A stretch of DNA of 64,000 bases from Prolixibacteraceae bacterium. Lineage in GTDB: Bacteria; Bacteroidota; Bacteroidia; Bacteroidales; Prolixibacteraceae. The notes under the pieces were generated by a model. The model did not search any database. It saw only the letters and a program-made list of their open reading frames with translations, and was not told where the DNA came from. A program made the position numbers and the translations under genes. Location: contig JALNYZ010000003.1 of assembly GCA_023229575.1 (NCBI GenBank), positions 186,001-250,000 on the forward strand, in the 5' to 3' direction. Below are positions 44,262 through 52,493 of the stretch, in pieces; within the stretch, counting starts at the first letter, position 1, and each line of letters opens with the position of its first letter.

Positions 44262-45368
44262 ATGAAGATAAAAAGGATTGAACTCTACCAAATGCCCATC
44301 AAACTCAAAGAGCCTTTCATCATCTCTTTGGGCAAATTCAATTATGCCAGCAATGTGGTGGTCGTCATCCGAACAGATAGCGGATTGAGCGGCTTTGGGG
44401 AGTGCAGCCCTTTTATGTCGATCAACGGTGAAAGCATGGATACCTGCATAGTGGTTGGGCAATATCTTGCCAGGGTGCTGATAGGGCAGGATCCGACCAA
44501 TATTGAAGTTTGCACAAGCACGATGGATCAGGTCATTTATGGAAACTCCAGCATCAAGAGCGCATTCGATATGGCTTTATACGATCTTGCCGCTCAACAG
44601 GCAGAACTTCCGCTGTATGCTTTTCTTGGGGGTAAAAACAATAAAGTATTGGTGACCGATTATACCGTTAGCCTGGGTGATAAGCACAAGATGGTACATG
44701 ATGCCTTATGGATCAAACACCATGGATTTCAGGCCATCAAGGTTAAACTGGGCGAATCGTTCGAGAAAGACTTCGAAAGGATCCATCTGATCAGGGGGGC
44801 CGTTGGCAAAGAGATCCCGATGCGGATCGATGCTAATCAGGGATGGAGTACGGAAACAGCCATTGTTACTTTGCGTGCACTCGGCCCTTACAACATCCAG
44901 CATTGCGAAGAGCCTATTCCCCGCTGGAATTTTATGGAACTGCCAAAAGTCAGGAAAGAGAGCCCCATCCCGATCATGGCCGATGAATCCTGCTCCGACC
45001 ACCATGATGCCAAAAGACTGATAGATTTGAAGGCCTGTGATCAGCTGAACATCAAACTCGGGAAATCATCCGGTATTTTCAATGCACTGAAAATCATTCA
45101 ACTTGCCGAGGAGACTGACATGCACCTCCAGGTAGGGGGCTTCCTCGAATCCCGCCTGGGATTCACCGCTGCCGCCCATCTGGCGCTCATCAGCGACCAC
45201 ATCGTCTACTTCGACTTTGACACACCTCTCATGTTCACGGAAGACCCGGTTTCCGGCGGAATAACCTACGACAACCGGGGAGTCGTTACGATCCCGGATG
45301 CGATTGGACTGGGGGCATGGGTGGATGAAGGGTATTTGAAAGGGCTGAAGAAGGTAGAGGTCTGTTGA
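44262..45368 (+). CDS. Dipeptide epimerase (enolase superfamily)
   Basis: 368 residues, muconate-lactonising subgroup of the enolase superfamily. Acid/base lysines: Lys162 in AIKVKLG and Lys265 in LNIKLGKS. Metal ligands: Asp190 (MRIDANQGW), Glu216 (HCEEPIP) and Asp241 (MADESCS). The DxD motif near the C-terminus, DFD 318-320 in YFDFDTPL, is the substrate-amine clamp found in dipeptide epimerases such as L-Ala-D/L-Glu epimerase. It should interconvert the C-terminal residue stereochemistry of dipeptides, for example in murein recycling. It follows the exported C45 hydrolase by 13 bases. A DinD relic begins exactly at its stop codon. Confidence 0.9.
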   Translation: MKIKRIELYQMPIKLKEPFIISLGKFNYASNVVVVIRTDSGLSGFGECSPFMSINGESMDTCIVVGQYLARVLIGQDPTNIEVCTSTMDQVIYGNSSIKSAFDMALYDLAAQQAELPLYAFLGGKNNKVLVTDYTVSLGDKHKMVHDALWIKHHGFQAIKVKLGESFEKDFERIHLIRGAVGKEIPMRIDANQGWSTETAIVTLRALGPYNIQHCEEPIPRWNFMELPKVRKESPIPIMADESCSDHHDAKRLIDLKACDQLNIKLGKSSGIFNALKIIQLAEETDMHLQVGGFLESRLGFTAAAHLALISDHIVYFDFDTPLMFTEDPVSGGITYDNRGVVTIPDAIGLGAWVDEGYLKGLKKVEVC

Positions 45369-45917
45369 TTCTGGGCTATTCCGAATGGCGTAATTTTCTC
45401 AAAGTAGTCGATAAGGCAAAGGATGCCTGTAAGAATTCCGGGGTGAAAATCACCGATCAATTTGTTGACGTCAACAAATTGATCGACATGGCTAAATGTG
45501 CTCAACGTCAGATAGATGACGTGGCATTAACACGATATGCGTGCTATTTAATTGCACAAAATGGGGACGCTGCAAAGGTTGAAATTGCCTTTGCACAAAC
45601 TTATTTTGCCGTTCAGACAAGAAAGCAAGAGATCATTGGCTGATTTCTTACCGACCCTTACCATAAAAGCCAAGGATTTTGCGGTTGAATTGACTAGTCA
45701 CAATGTTATTGAAAAGGATCTAAAAGGGGTAAATCCAATTGAAAATGAACATATTGAGAATAATTCAGCTGTGCGTAATGTGCTGATTGACAGAGGTGTG
45801 AATCCGGAGTCGCTCCCTCCTTCAGAGGATACAATTATAGTTAAACGTCGACTAAAAAGTGAAGAAAAAAAGATCTTGGTAAACTTGAAAAAGACAACAA
45901 AAAGCATGGTAAAGTAG
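45365..45917 (+). pseudogene. dinD: DinD (DNA-damage-inducible protein D) relic, truncated, internally deleted and frameshifted
   Basis: Two frames together cover parts of DinD. The first (45365-45643) reads ILGYSEWRNFLKVVDKAKDA, then VALTRYACYLIAQNGD, then AQTYFAVQTRKQE. The second, in another frame (~45640-45917), reads KAKDFAVELTSHNV, then NNSAVRNVLIDRGVNPESLP. The DinD N-terminus (~30 residues) is missing, the middle (~70 residues between RKQE and the KAKDF segment) is deleted, and the halves are out of frame. The only start in the first half is a TTG overlapping the epimerase stop. The gene is therefore dead. DinD is a LexA-controlled protein of unclear function that inhibits RecA in E. 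coli. Confidence 0.75.
45454..45485. repeat. Perfect 32-base palindrome within the DinD relic
   Basis: cgatcaatttgttgac (45454-45469) is followed directly by its exact reverse complement gtcaacaaattgatcg (45470-45485), with no loop. It can form a cruciform. It encodes DQFVDVNKLI in the relic's frame, which fits the family there, so it may have formed from normal coding sequence by templated correction. Confidence 0.85.
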
Positions 45918-45937
45918 GTTTATGACAGGTCTTTATT

Positions 45938-46900
45938 CTATGAAAGATTCCCCAAAAACCTATCCGACCCATAGATCACCCGTAGCCGATGGGCCATCAT
46001 CTCTATTTTAAAGCTGCCACTTCCCAAATTTTCACCGTCTGATTCTCCCGGCAGGGGAGTCGCAGAACTGATTTTAATGGTTTTTCCTGTATGGGTTGAG
46101 ACGCGTTTGTCAGAAATGAACTTTCCGGAATAGAGTCCCTTGAAGTTGGTCAGAATACCCCAGAGCCCGATTTTACGGATCACCGTGATATGAAAAAGCC
46201 CTAGCAGCGGGTTGGCTTCCGGGACTTGCATCATCCCACCGCCATTGAATTTGCCCAATCCGATGCTGGCGGTGAACAGGTTAACCTCCAGAGATGCGCC
46301 ATCGATCATAAATTTAGTCTGCCTGCTTTTGAAGTTGAAGTAACCTGATCCCAGACTTTGGATGTATACCCTGATGCCCTTTACCCCTTTGGATTTGAGT
46401 TCATTGGCGTTTTTTGCCACCAGTGCGTCAAACCCGAATCCGGCGATATTGACGAAGTAGCGTTTGCTGGCCTGCCCAGCCACATGGCAGGTAATCTCAC
46501 CAACATCCTGTTTGACAGATTTACCCTCAAGGATGATATCGATGGCTTTCTGGTAATGGTCAGGTATCCCGAAGGTCCTGGTCCAGTCGTTGCCGGTACC
46601 CACAGGGATCATCCCAAGTGTCACTTCATGGTGCGACTGCTGCTCAGCAAGAAATATTCCGTTGACGACCTCATTGAGGGTGCCATCGCCTCCGGCCACC
46701 AGCAGGTGGGTGGCTCCGCGGGAGACCAGCTTTTTGGTTAGTTCAATGGCATGGCGATGGTATTCAGATAGATGGAGCGTGAAAATAATCCCGGATTTTT
46801 GCAGCAGTTGCTCGATTTTATTCCGGTCGTCAGCCCCTTTCCCTCCACCTGCATGGGGATTCAAAATGACCTGCCACTCGATTCTGCTATTTTCTGGCAT
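45938..46900 (-). CDS. Diacylglycerol kinase-family lipid kinase (YegS/BmrU-like)
   Basis: 320 residues. Start WQVILNPHAGGGKG, nucleotide-binding motif LLVAGGDGTLNEVVNGI (69-73 = GGDGT), GMIPVGTGNDWTR, and NIAGFGFDALVAKN further on. These are the landmarks of the lipid-kinase family that phosphorylates diacylglycerol, sphingosine or ceramide-like lipids at the cytoplasmic membrane face. In Bacteroidota, which make sphingolipids, either substrate class is possible. It is a single gene. A TAGATTTG -7 box lies 33 bases before the start, inside the tail of the pgk terminator. Confidence 0.92.
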   Translation of the reverse strand: MPENSRIEWQVILNPHAGGGKGADDRNKIEQLLQKSGIIFTLHLSEYHRHAIELTKKLVSRGATHLLVAGGDGTLNEVVNGIFLAEQQSHHEVTLGMIPVGTGNDWTRTFGIPDHYQKAIDIILEGKSVKQDVGEITCHVAGQASKRYFVNIAGFGFDALVAKNANELKSKGVKGIRVYIQSLGSGYFNFKSRQTKFMIDGASLEVNLFTASIGLGKFNGGGMMQVPEANPLLGLFHITVIRKIGLWGILTNFKGLYSGKFISDKRVSTHTGKTIKISSATPLPGESDGENLGSGSFKIEMMAHRLRVIYGSDRFLGNLS

Positions 46901-46933
46901 CTGATTTTTAGTTCAGTAGTTGGTAAGTGACTA

Positions 46934-46941
46934 CAAATCTA
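46934..46941 (-). promoter_or_regulatory. Promoter -7 box for the lipid kinase gene
   Basis: TAGATTTG on the minus strand matches TAnnTTTG and ends 33 bases before the ATG at 46900. The -33 region would fall within the pgk terminator hairpin. No TTG is seen there. Confidence 0.4.
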
Positions 46942-46975
46942 AAAAAAATCGGGTGCAGATATGCTCTGCACCCGA
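46941..46975 (-). terminator. Intrinsic terminator of pgk
   Basis: tcgggtgcaga (46949-46959) pairs perfectly with tctgcacccga (46965-46975) around a 5-base loop. On the minus strand it is followed by eight T (46941-46948 complement). It lies ~180 bases after the pgk stop. Confidence 0.85.
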
Positions 46976-47052
46976 AAATCAATAAAACTGTATCTTTGAA
47001 TAAAGTTTGACTGCATTTTTGTTGCTGCCAATCTCAAAAGAAATAATTTTTT

Positions 47053-47110
47053 ACCACAATAGGCACATAGAACACATTAGTACTAGTGTGACCTATGTGT
47101 CTATTGTGGT
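47053..47110. repeat. Long near-perfect inverted repeat between pgk and lipid kinase gene
   Basis: accacaataggcacatag (47053-47070) pairs with ctatgtgtctattgtggt (47093-47110) with a single G-T pair. The 22 bases between can also partly pair. It lies between the pgk stop and its terminator; the 46976-47156 gap shows no gene. Confidence 0.65.
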
Positions 47111-47156
47111 GAATGAAATGACAAGATTTAAAGAGAAACTCCTGAATTGGCTGCTC

Positions 47157-48350
47157 TTATTCCTGTACTGCAGCAATACCCGGTAGTACACGGCCTTCAA
47201 GGTATTCGAGCATGGCGCCGCCAGCCGTTGAGATGTAGGAAACTTTATCGGCAATTTCGAATTTGTTGACGGCTGCTACAGAGTCACCTCCGCCAACCAG
47301 TGAGAATGCCCCATTGGCGGTTGCTTTAACGATGGCATCTCCGATGGCTCTTGTACCAACAGCGAATTTGTCCATTTCGAATACGCCAACCGGACCATTC
47401 CAAAGAATCGTGTTGGATTCGCTGATTACTTTGCTGAAATTTTTGATGGTCTCAGGACCGATATCCAATCCTGACCAGTTGTCGTCGATGGCATAGGATG
47501 GGACCACTTTTGTATTGGCTGTCTCGGCAAATGCATCAGCTTCAACTACGTCGACAGCGAAGTGAAATTGGACCCCTTTGTCTTTGGCTTTCAACAACAG
47601 GCTCTTGGCAAGCTCAACATAATCGTCTTCACAGATGGAACCACCAATTTTTCCGCCCTGGGCTTTCACGAAAGTGTAAGTCATCCCGCCGCCGATGATC
47701 AGGTGGTCGACAGAATTAAGCAGGTTCTCGATGATGGTAATTTTGGAGGATACTTTTGAACCGCCCATGATGGCCGTGAATGGGCGCTTCGGAGCCTTGA
47801 GTACTTTATCCAGGCTCTCTACCTCACTGGCCACCAGCAGGCCAAACATTTTGTCGTTGGGGAAGAATTTAGCAATAACTGCAGTTGAGGCATGGGCCCT
47901 GTGGGCAGTTCCGAAAGCATCATTGACCCAGCAGTCGCCCAGAAGTGAGATCTGACGTGCGAACTCTTCGTCGCCACCCTCCTCTTCAGGATGAAAACGC
48001 AGGTTCTCCAAAACCAATACTTCACCGGCTTTTAGTGCAGATGCCATTGCCTGGGTTGCTTCACCGATGCAGTCCGGGGCCATTTTTACTGCCTTGCCAC
48101 CCAGTAATTTGCTGAGGTGTGGCACAAGATGCCTCATCGAAAATTTATCTTCCGGACCCTTTTTCGGACGTCCAAGGTGAGACATAATGATCACAGCCCC
48201 GCCTTTACCCAAAATGGTGTTGATGGTTGGGAGGGCAGCAGTCATGCGGGTATCGTCTGTAATTTCGAATTGTTCGTTGAGCGGAACATTGAAGTCAACT
48301 CTGATTAAGGCATTTTTGCCTGAAAAGTCATAAGTTTCAATCGTCTGCAT
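47157..48350 (-). CDS. pgk: Phosphoglycerate kinase
   Basis: 397 residues, the normal length. N-terminal domain: ALIRVDFNVPLN, TIIMSHLGRPK in the form VIIMSHLGRPKKGPE, MAPDCIGE, LENLRFHPEEEGGDEEFARQ. Hinge and C-terminal domain: FTAIMGGSKVSSKITIIENL, GGGMTYTFVKAQG, WNGPVGVFEMDKFA, SLVGGGDSVAAVNKF, STAGGAMLEYLEGRVLPGI. It transfers phosphate between 1,3-bisphosphoglycerate and ADP in glycolysis. It stands as a single gene with a TATCTTTG -7 box 30 bases upstream of the start and a strong terminator downstream. Confidence 0.98.
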   Translation of the reverse strand: MQTIETYDFSGKNALIRVDFNVPLNEQFEITDDTRMTAALPTINTILGKGGAVIIMSHLGRPKKGPEDKFSMRHLVPHLSKLLGGKAVKMAPDCIGEATQAMASALKAGEVLVLENLRFHPEEEGGDEEFARQISLLGDCWVNDAFGTAHRAHASTAVIAKFFPNDKMFGLLVASEVESLDKVLKAPKRPFTAIMGGSKVSSKITIIENLLNSVDHLIIGGGMTYTFVKAQGGKIGGSICEDDYVELAKSLLLKAKDKGVQFHFAVDVVEADAFAETANTKVVPSYAIDDNWSGLDIGPETIKNFSKVISESNTILWNGPVGVFEMDKFAVGTRAIGDAIVKATANGAFSLVGGGDSVAAVNKFEIADKVSYISTAGGAMLEYLEGRVLPGIAAVQE

Positions 48351-48379
48351 ATCGTTGTAATTTAATTTTTTAAGAAGCC

Positions 48380-48387
48380 CAAAGATA
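48380..48387 (-). promoter_or_regulatory. Promoter -7 box for pgk
   Basis: TATCTTTG on the minus strand matches TAnnTTTG and lies 30 bases before the pgk ATG. The -33 position has no TTG but a CTT. A good match for a highly expressed housekeeping gene. Confidence 0.5.
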
Positions 48388-48556
48388 GTGGATATCTGTT
48401 GGATAAGCCTCTTTTATGTGTTAATTTATTACTAATTCATCAGGAGTTTTTGTGGTCTGGATAGCCAGTGACCTTTTTTTTTTACTTTTGAGGGGCGGGT
48501 CAAAAGTGTTTAAATTACACTTATCGATAAAGCCCGTAAATGGTTTACAAAAAAAG

Positions 48557-48647
48557 TTTCACGCAAAGTTCGCAAAGGAAGACGCAAAGGCCGCAAGTTT
48601 AGCTTTGCGCTCTTTTGAAGTTGGTCTTTGCGTATTTTGCGTGAAAT
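48557..48647. repeat. Imperfect palindrome with GCAAAG words upstream of holB
   Basis: The left arm begins tttcacgcaaagttcgcaaa (48557) and the right arm ends ctttgcgtattttgcgtgaaa (48647). The arms match with scattered mismatches over ~40 bases. It fills most of the 48351-48669 gap, which has no gene apart from the pgk promoter. Confidence 0.6.
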
Positions 48648-48669
48648 ACAGAAGTCTGATAATCATACT

Positions 48670-49794
48670 ATGCAATTTAATGATGTCATCGGACAGCGCC
48701 AAACGAAGGAGCTGTTTATTCAATTGGCAAAGGAGCAGCGCGTTCCCCATGCTATGCTGCTGGTTGGTCCTCCCGGGAACGGGAAGCTTGGCATGGCATT
48801 GGCTTTTGCACAGTACCTGAACTGCCGCGACAAGACGGAGGGCGACTCCTGTGGTGTCTGTAGTTCATGCTTGAAATTCAAGAAGTTGATTCATCCGGAT
48901 CTCCATTTTACCATCCCGGTCGTCAAAACATCCGCCATCTCCAAACCCACTAGCACTGACTATCTCGCAAAGTGGAGAAGCTATTTTTTGGCCAATCCAT
49001 ACCCCATCTACGAAAGATGGAACCAACTGATTGCAGAAGAGAACAAACAGGGGATGATCTATGTGGATGAGGCTGCTGAAATCATCCAAAAGCTTAACAG
49101 GAAATCTTACGAAGCCGACTACAAAGTTTCGCTGATCTGGCTTCCCGAGACCATGCACCTGACATGTGCAAATAAAATACTGAAAGTTCTTGAGGAGCCA
49201 CCTGCAAATACCCTATTTATCCTGGTAACGGAGGAGGAACAACGGCTGATCAGCACCATCCGGTCGCGTTGCCAGACCATCCGGATACCGCGAATCGACG
49301 AGCAGGATCTTGCACAAGCCCTGACCCATCATCCCGAGCTGCGAGAAAACAATCCTGCTGTTGTGGCCCGCATGGCCAACGGAAATTATATCCTGGCCGA
49401 AGAGATGTTGCTCGAAGATGAAGTCAGGAGATACAATTATCGGCTTTATACCTCTTTGATGAGGTCGGGGTATGGTCGTAACTTGCAGGAGTTGCTGGCC
49501 TGGTCGGACGAAATTTCCTCCATTGGCAGGGTGAGACAGCTAAGTTTTCTAAGGTATTGCTGCGATTTTACCCGCGAAAATTTTGTGTCGAATTTCAGGC
49601 AGCCGGATTTGGTTACAATGAGTGAGGAAGAGGAAAAATTTGCCAATAAATTTGCCCCTTTCATCCACGACAGGAACGTGCTCCACCTCTTTACCGAGTT
49701 CGAAAAATCGTTGAAAGACATTGCTTCCAATGGAAATGCCAAGGCCGTTTTCACGGATATGGCGCTCAAAATTTCCAAGCTGATCAGGCTTTAG
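48670..49794 (+). CDS. holB: DNA polymerase III subunit delta-prime
   Basis: About 374 residues from the ATG at 48670 (MQFNDVIGQRQTKELFIQLA is the family start; an in-frame ATG 42 bases upstream lies in a repeat). It is a clamp-loader AAA+ subunit: VPHAMLLVGPPGNGKLG is the Walker A region, with Leu after the Lys. Cys52, Cys61, Cys64 and Cys67 form the zinc-binding module. MIYVDEAAEIIQ replaces Walker B, and LKVLEEPPANTLFIL and STIRSRCQTIRIPR (SRC motif with arginine finger) follow. It loads the beta clamp with the gamma/tau and delta subunits. The following genes are ricT and gldH, the standard Bacteroidota order. Confidence 0.9.
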   Translation: MQFNDVIGQRQTKELFIQLAKEQRVPHAMLLVGPPGNGKLGMALAFAQYLNCRDKTEGDSCGVCSSCLKFKKLIHPDLHFTIPVVKTSAISKPTSTDYLAKWRSYFLANPYPIYERWNQLIAEENKQGMIYVDEAAEIIQKLNRKSYEADYKVSLIWLPETMHLTCANKILKVLEEPPANTLFILVTEEEQRLISTIRSRCQTIRIPRIDEQDLAQALTHHPELRENNPAVVARMANGNYILAEEMLLEDEVRRYNYRLYTSLMRSGYGRNLQELLAWSDEISSIGRVRQLSFLRYCCDFTRENFVSNFRQPDLVTMSEEEEKFANKFAPFIHDRNVLHLFTEFEKSLKDIASNGNAKAVFTDMALKISKLIRL

Positions 49795-49883
49795 TCCCCA
49801 GTAGCCGTATTATTTAAATTCTCTAATTTGGAGCTATTATAGTTTTCACATGGTTGCATGTGATTCACACTGTTAATTTTCAT

Positions 49884-49891
49884 TATTTTTG
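49884..49891 (+). promoter_or_regulatory. Possible promoter -7 box for ricT-gldH
   Basis: TATTTTTG matches TAnnTTTG and lies 50 bases before the ricT ATG. No TTG occurs at a suitable distance upstream, so the call rests on the -7 box alone. Confidence 0.3.
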
Positions 49892-49941
49892 TACTGACAG
49901 AAGAAAATTACAAATTACGGATTAGTTAACTCAGATAATTC

Positions 49942-51108
49942 ATGAACACTATACTAAAGACGGCACGTGGATGCTCGTCCTCACCGCAAACACGCAGCTG
50001 TGTCAAATTGAATGTATACAACTGGCTTTCCGATGTTCCAAATACCCTCAATCCAAACGAAATAATAGAAATCCGTTTCAAAAATACCCGGAAGGATTAT
50101 TTTAAAAACGTCAACGATCTGCCCTTGAAGCCCGGAGATATTGTTGCAGTTGAGGCCAGTCCCGGTCACGATATTGGGATTGTTTCACTCGTTGGAGACC
50201 TCGTTCTCAAGCAGATGAAAAGGCATAAGCCCACCTTCGTAGATGGTGAACTCCGTAAGATTTACCGTTTGGCCAAACCGGTCGATATCCAGAAATGGGA
50301 AGAGGCGATCCAGTTGGAGCACGAGACCATGTTGAAAGCCCGGAAAATTGCCGAGGACCTTCGCCTGAACATGAAAATCGGTGATGTTGAATTTCAGGGA
50401 GATAAGACCAAAGCTATTTTTTATTATATTGCAGATGAGCGTGTTGATTTTCGTCAGCTCATCAAAGTGTATGCAGATACTTTCCGGATACGGATTGAGA
50501 TGCGCCAGATTGGCGCCCGTCAGGAGGCCGGTAGAATTGGGGGGATTGGCCCTTGTGGCCGCGAACTGTGCTGCAGCTCCTGGATTTCCAATTTTGTGTC
50601 GGTCACAACCAATGCTGCACGATATCAGGAGATATCGCTGAATCCACAAAAACTTGCCGGACAGTGCAGTAAACTCAAATGCTGTCTGAACTATGAACTG
50701 GATTGTTACATCGATGCCCAACAGGATTTTCCTCCCAACAATGTGCAGATTGAAACCGAAAAAGGTAATTTCAACTACCTGAAGGCGGATATCTTCAAGG
50801 GTATTTTCTGGTATGTGAGGGAAAACTATCAGGGAGGCGGCGTCATCGGGGTATCCGTTGAGAAGGTGAAAGAGATCCTCCGGTTGAACCGCAGTGGAAA
50901 ACGTATTCCTGATTTGACCGGGGATATCATTGAAATACCGGATGATGCAGTTCCAACTTACCAGAATTCAACTGGTCAGGAGTCGCTCGACAGGTTTGAT
51001 CAGGGTTCGAACAAATTGAGGAGAAAGAAGCGTCACAAACCAATTCTGACACGTAAAACCAATTCTAATCCCGACAATGAGATTTCACAAGATACTCCGG
51101 ACGAGTAA
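49942..51108 (+). CDS. ricT: PSP1-domain protein, RicT/YaaT family
   Basis: 388 residues. The PSP1 domain covers ~40-290, with the conserved cysteine set in GIGPCGRELCCSSWI and AGQCSKLKCCLNYELDCY, which in B. subtilis RicT helps bind iron-sulfur clusters. Other landmarks: GDIVAVEASPGHDIGIVSL, ADERVDFRQLIKVYADTFR and IEMRQIGARQEAGRIGG. The C-terminal ~80 residues are a low-complexity basic tail (KLRRKKRHKP). In Bacillus the RicAFT complex supports RNA processing with RNase Y. In Bacteroidota the gene is always close to holB and gldH. Its end overlaps the gldH start by 32 bases. Confidence 0.92.
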   Translation: MNTILKTARGCSSSPQTRSCVKLNVYNWLSDVPNTLNPNEIIEIRFKNTRKDYFKNVNDLPLKPGDIVAVEASPGHDIGIVSLVGDLVLKQMKRHKPTFVDGELRKIYRLAKPVDIQKWEEAIQLEHETMLKARKIAEDLRLNMKIGDVEFQGDKTKAIFYYIADERVDFRQLIKVYADTFRIRIEMRQIGARQEAGRIGGIGPCGRELCCSSWISNFVSVTTNAARYQEISLNPQKLAGQCSKLKCCLNYELDCYIDAQQDFPPNNVQIETEKGNFNYLKADIFKGIFWYVRENYQGGGVIGVSVEKVKEILRLNRSGKRIPDLTGDIIEIPDDAVPTYQNSTGQESLDRFDQGSNKLRRKKRHKPILTRKTNSNPDNEISQDTPDE

Positions 51109-51571
51109 GGCTGTTTTGCTTCTCTCTATTGCTGCAGTTGTAATTTTCTCCTGCAGCAGAAAGATCGTTTTCAGCGATTACAAATCCCTGAGCGGATCCA
51201 AATGGCACCAGGATTCCATTCTGAGATTCGATATGACGGTGCCCGACTCCTCGAAGATATACAACCTTTATCTGAACGTCAGAAACGACGGCAGATATGG
51301 TTATAGTAACCTCTGGTTGTTTGTCAAGATTACTCCCCCAAAAGGTAAAGTCCTCAATGATACCATTGAACTCTCCCTGGCCAATCCGGACGGAAAGTGG
51401 TTGGGGCACGGCCTCGGCGACATCTACGACATGAAATATCCCTACAAACAGACGACCATCTTCCCTTCAGCCGGCTACTATCGGTTTGAAGTGCGACAGG
51501 GTATGCGCACTGAAGACGGCGTTTTAAGAGGGATCAGGGATTTTGGCATAACACTCGATAAAGCTAATTAA
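51077..51571 (+). CDS. gldH: Gliding motility lipoprotein GldH
   Basis: 164 residues with lipobox AAVVIFSC (Cys26). The family features are visible: KWHQDSILRFDMTVPDSSK, NLYLNVRNDGRYGYSNLWLF, DGKWLGHGLGDIYDMKYPY, and GYYRFEVRQGMRTEDGVLRG near the end. GldH is required for gliding in Flavobacterium, although the family is common in non-gliding Bacteroidota, where its role is unclear. The start codon lies inside the 3' end of ricT (32-base overlap), so the two are co-translated. It is followed by a gap with repeats (51572-51722) and then trmB. Confidence 0.9.
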   Translation: MRFHKILRTSKAVLLLSIAAVVIFSCSRKIVFSDYKSLSGSKWHQDSILRFDMTVPDSSKIYNLYLNVRNDGRYGYSNLWLFVKITPPKGKVLNDTIELSLANPDGKWLGHGLGDIYDMKYPYKQTTIFPSAGYYRFEVRQGMRTEDGVLRGIRDFGITLDKAN

Positions 51572-51638
51572 AGAGATATGAGTGATAAGTTATGAGTTAT
51601 TAGATGCTTTTATCTTGATTTAGAGCCAATGCAATTTT

Positions 51639-51660
51639 TCCCTCGGCTTCGCTCGGGGAC
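51639..51660 (-). repeat. REP-like repeat, copy 1 (before trmB)
   Basis: tccctcggcttcgctcgggga is, on the minus strand, a copy of the CCCGAGCGAAGCCGAG repeat. A second copy lies at 52583-52601 in the opposite orientation. The surrounding 51572-51722 gap has no gene; it also contains a run of CATCAGCACATCA-type short direct repeats (~51683-51715). Confidence 0.6.
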
Positions 51661-51722
51661 CGTCTCATCTTCATATCTTTCCATCAGCACATCAGCACAT
51701 CACCACATCATCTAATCAATAA

Positions 51723-52493
51723 ATGAGTAAAAACAAGCTCTCCAAATTTGCCGAGGTGCACGCTTTGCCCAATGTGGTGGAGGTTCCGTATGCGGTGTTG
51801 CTGCAAGGGCCATATAAACTGCAAGGCAAATGGAGCAGTCAATTTTTCGGCAATGATTTTCCGGTAGTTCTGGAACTGGGTTGCGGAAAGGGGGAGTACA
51901 CCGTCGGACTGGCGGAAAATTTTCCTGAAAAGAACTTCATTGGCATCGACATCAAAGGTTCCAGAATCTGGACAGGCGCTACAGCCGCACATGCAAGAGG
52001 ATTGAAAAATGTTGGATTCATCCGAACCTACGTCGAATTGCTTCCCGCTTTTTTCGAACCGGATGAGGTGAGTGAGATCTGGATCACCTTTCCTGATCCC
52101 CAGATGAAAAAAGGGCGCAAGCGACTTACCTCCACAAAACTTCTGGCCCATTACGGCAAAGTAATGAAGCCAGGTGGGATCGTTCACCTCAAAACAGACA
52201 GCAATTTTCTGTACCAATATACAAGCGCGCTGGTCCATTTAAACAATTTCAAGGTGGAAGCAGAAACTGATGATTTGTATGCTTCAGCGTACGCGGATGA
52301 AATCATGGGGATCAAAACCTATTACGAACAGCAATGGCTCAGCCGGGGTCTGACCATCAAATACCTGAAATTTGTTCCACATTTCGAAAACCTGGTCGAA
52401 CCCGACCTGGAAATTGAATGGGACGAGTACAGGAGCTTTGGGAGGGACCGCAGGAGTAGGGTCGTTGATGGAAATGAAACGGGGAAACGTTGA
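51723..52493 (+). CDS. trmB: tRNA (guanine-N7)-methyltransferase
   Basis: 256 residues. The AdoMet motif is VLELGCGKGEYTVGLAENFP, followed by NFIGIDIKGSRIW. The TrmB signature is EIWITFPDPQMKKGRKRLTS, and HLKTDSNFLYQYT follows. It methylates G46 in the variable loop of tRNAs. It starts with ATG right after a short-repeat tract. The C-terminal ~20 residues (FGRDRRSRVVDGNETGKR) are basic and may extend past the normal end, because the reading frame runs into low-complexity DNA. It is flanked by inverted copies of a REP-like repeat. Confidence 0.95.
   Translation: MSKNKLSKFAEVHALPNVVEVPYAVLLQGPYKLQGKWSSQFFGNDFPVVLELGCGKGEYTVGLAENFPEKNFIGIDIKGSRIWTGATAAHARGLKNVGFIRTYVELLPAFFEPDEVSEIWITFPDPQMKKGRKRLTSTKLLAHYGKVMKPGGIVHLKTDSNFLYQYTSALVHLNNFKVEAETDDLYASAYADEIMGIKTYYEQQWLSRGLTIKYLKFVPHFENLVEPDLEIEWDEYRSFGRDRRSRVVDGNETGKR

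Noticed and set aside
45365..45643. A functional 92-residue DinD-like protein
   Set aside because: It lacks the N-terminus and the C-terminal half of the family, the latter lying nearby in another frame; the start would be a TTG inside the epimerase stop.
51660..51720. CATCAGCACATCA-type runs as a direct-repeat regulatory array
   Set aside because: Units are of uneven length and resemble the low-complexity gaps found elsewhere; no binding-site phasing is seen.
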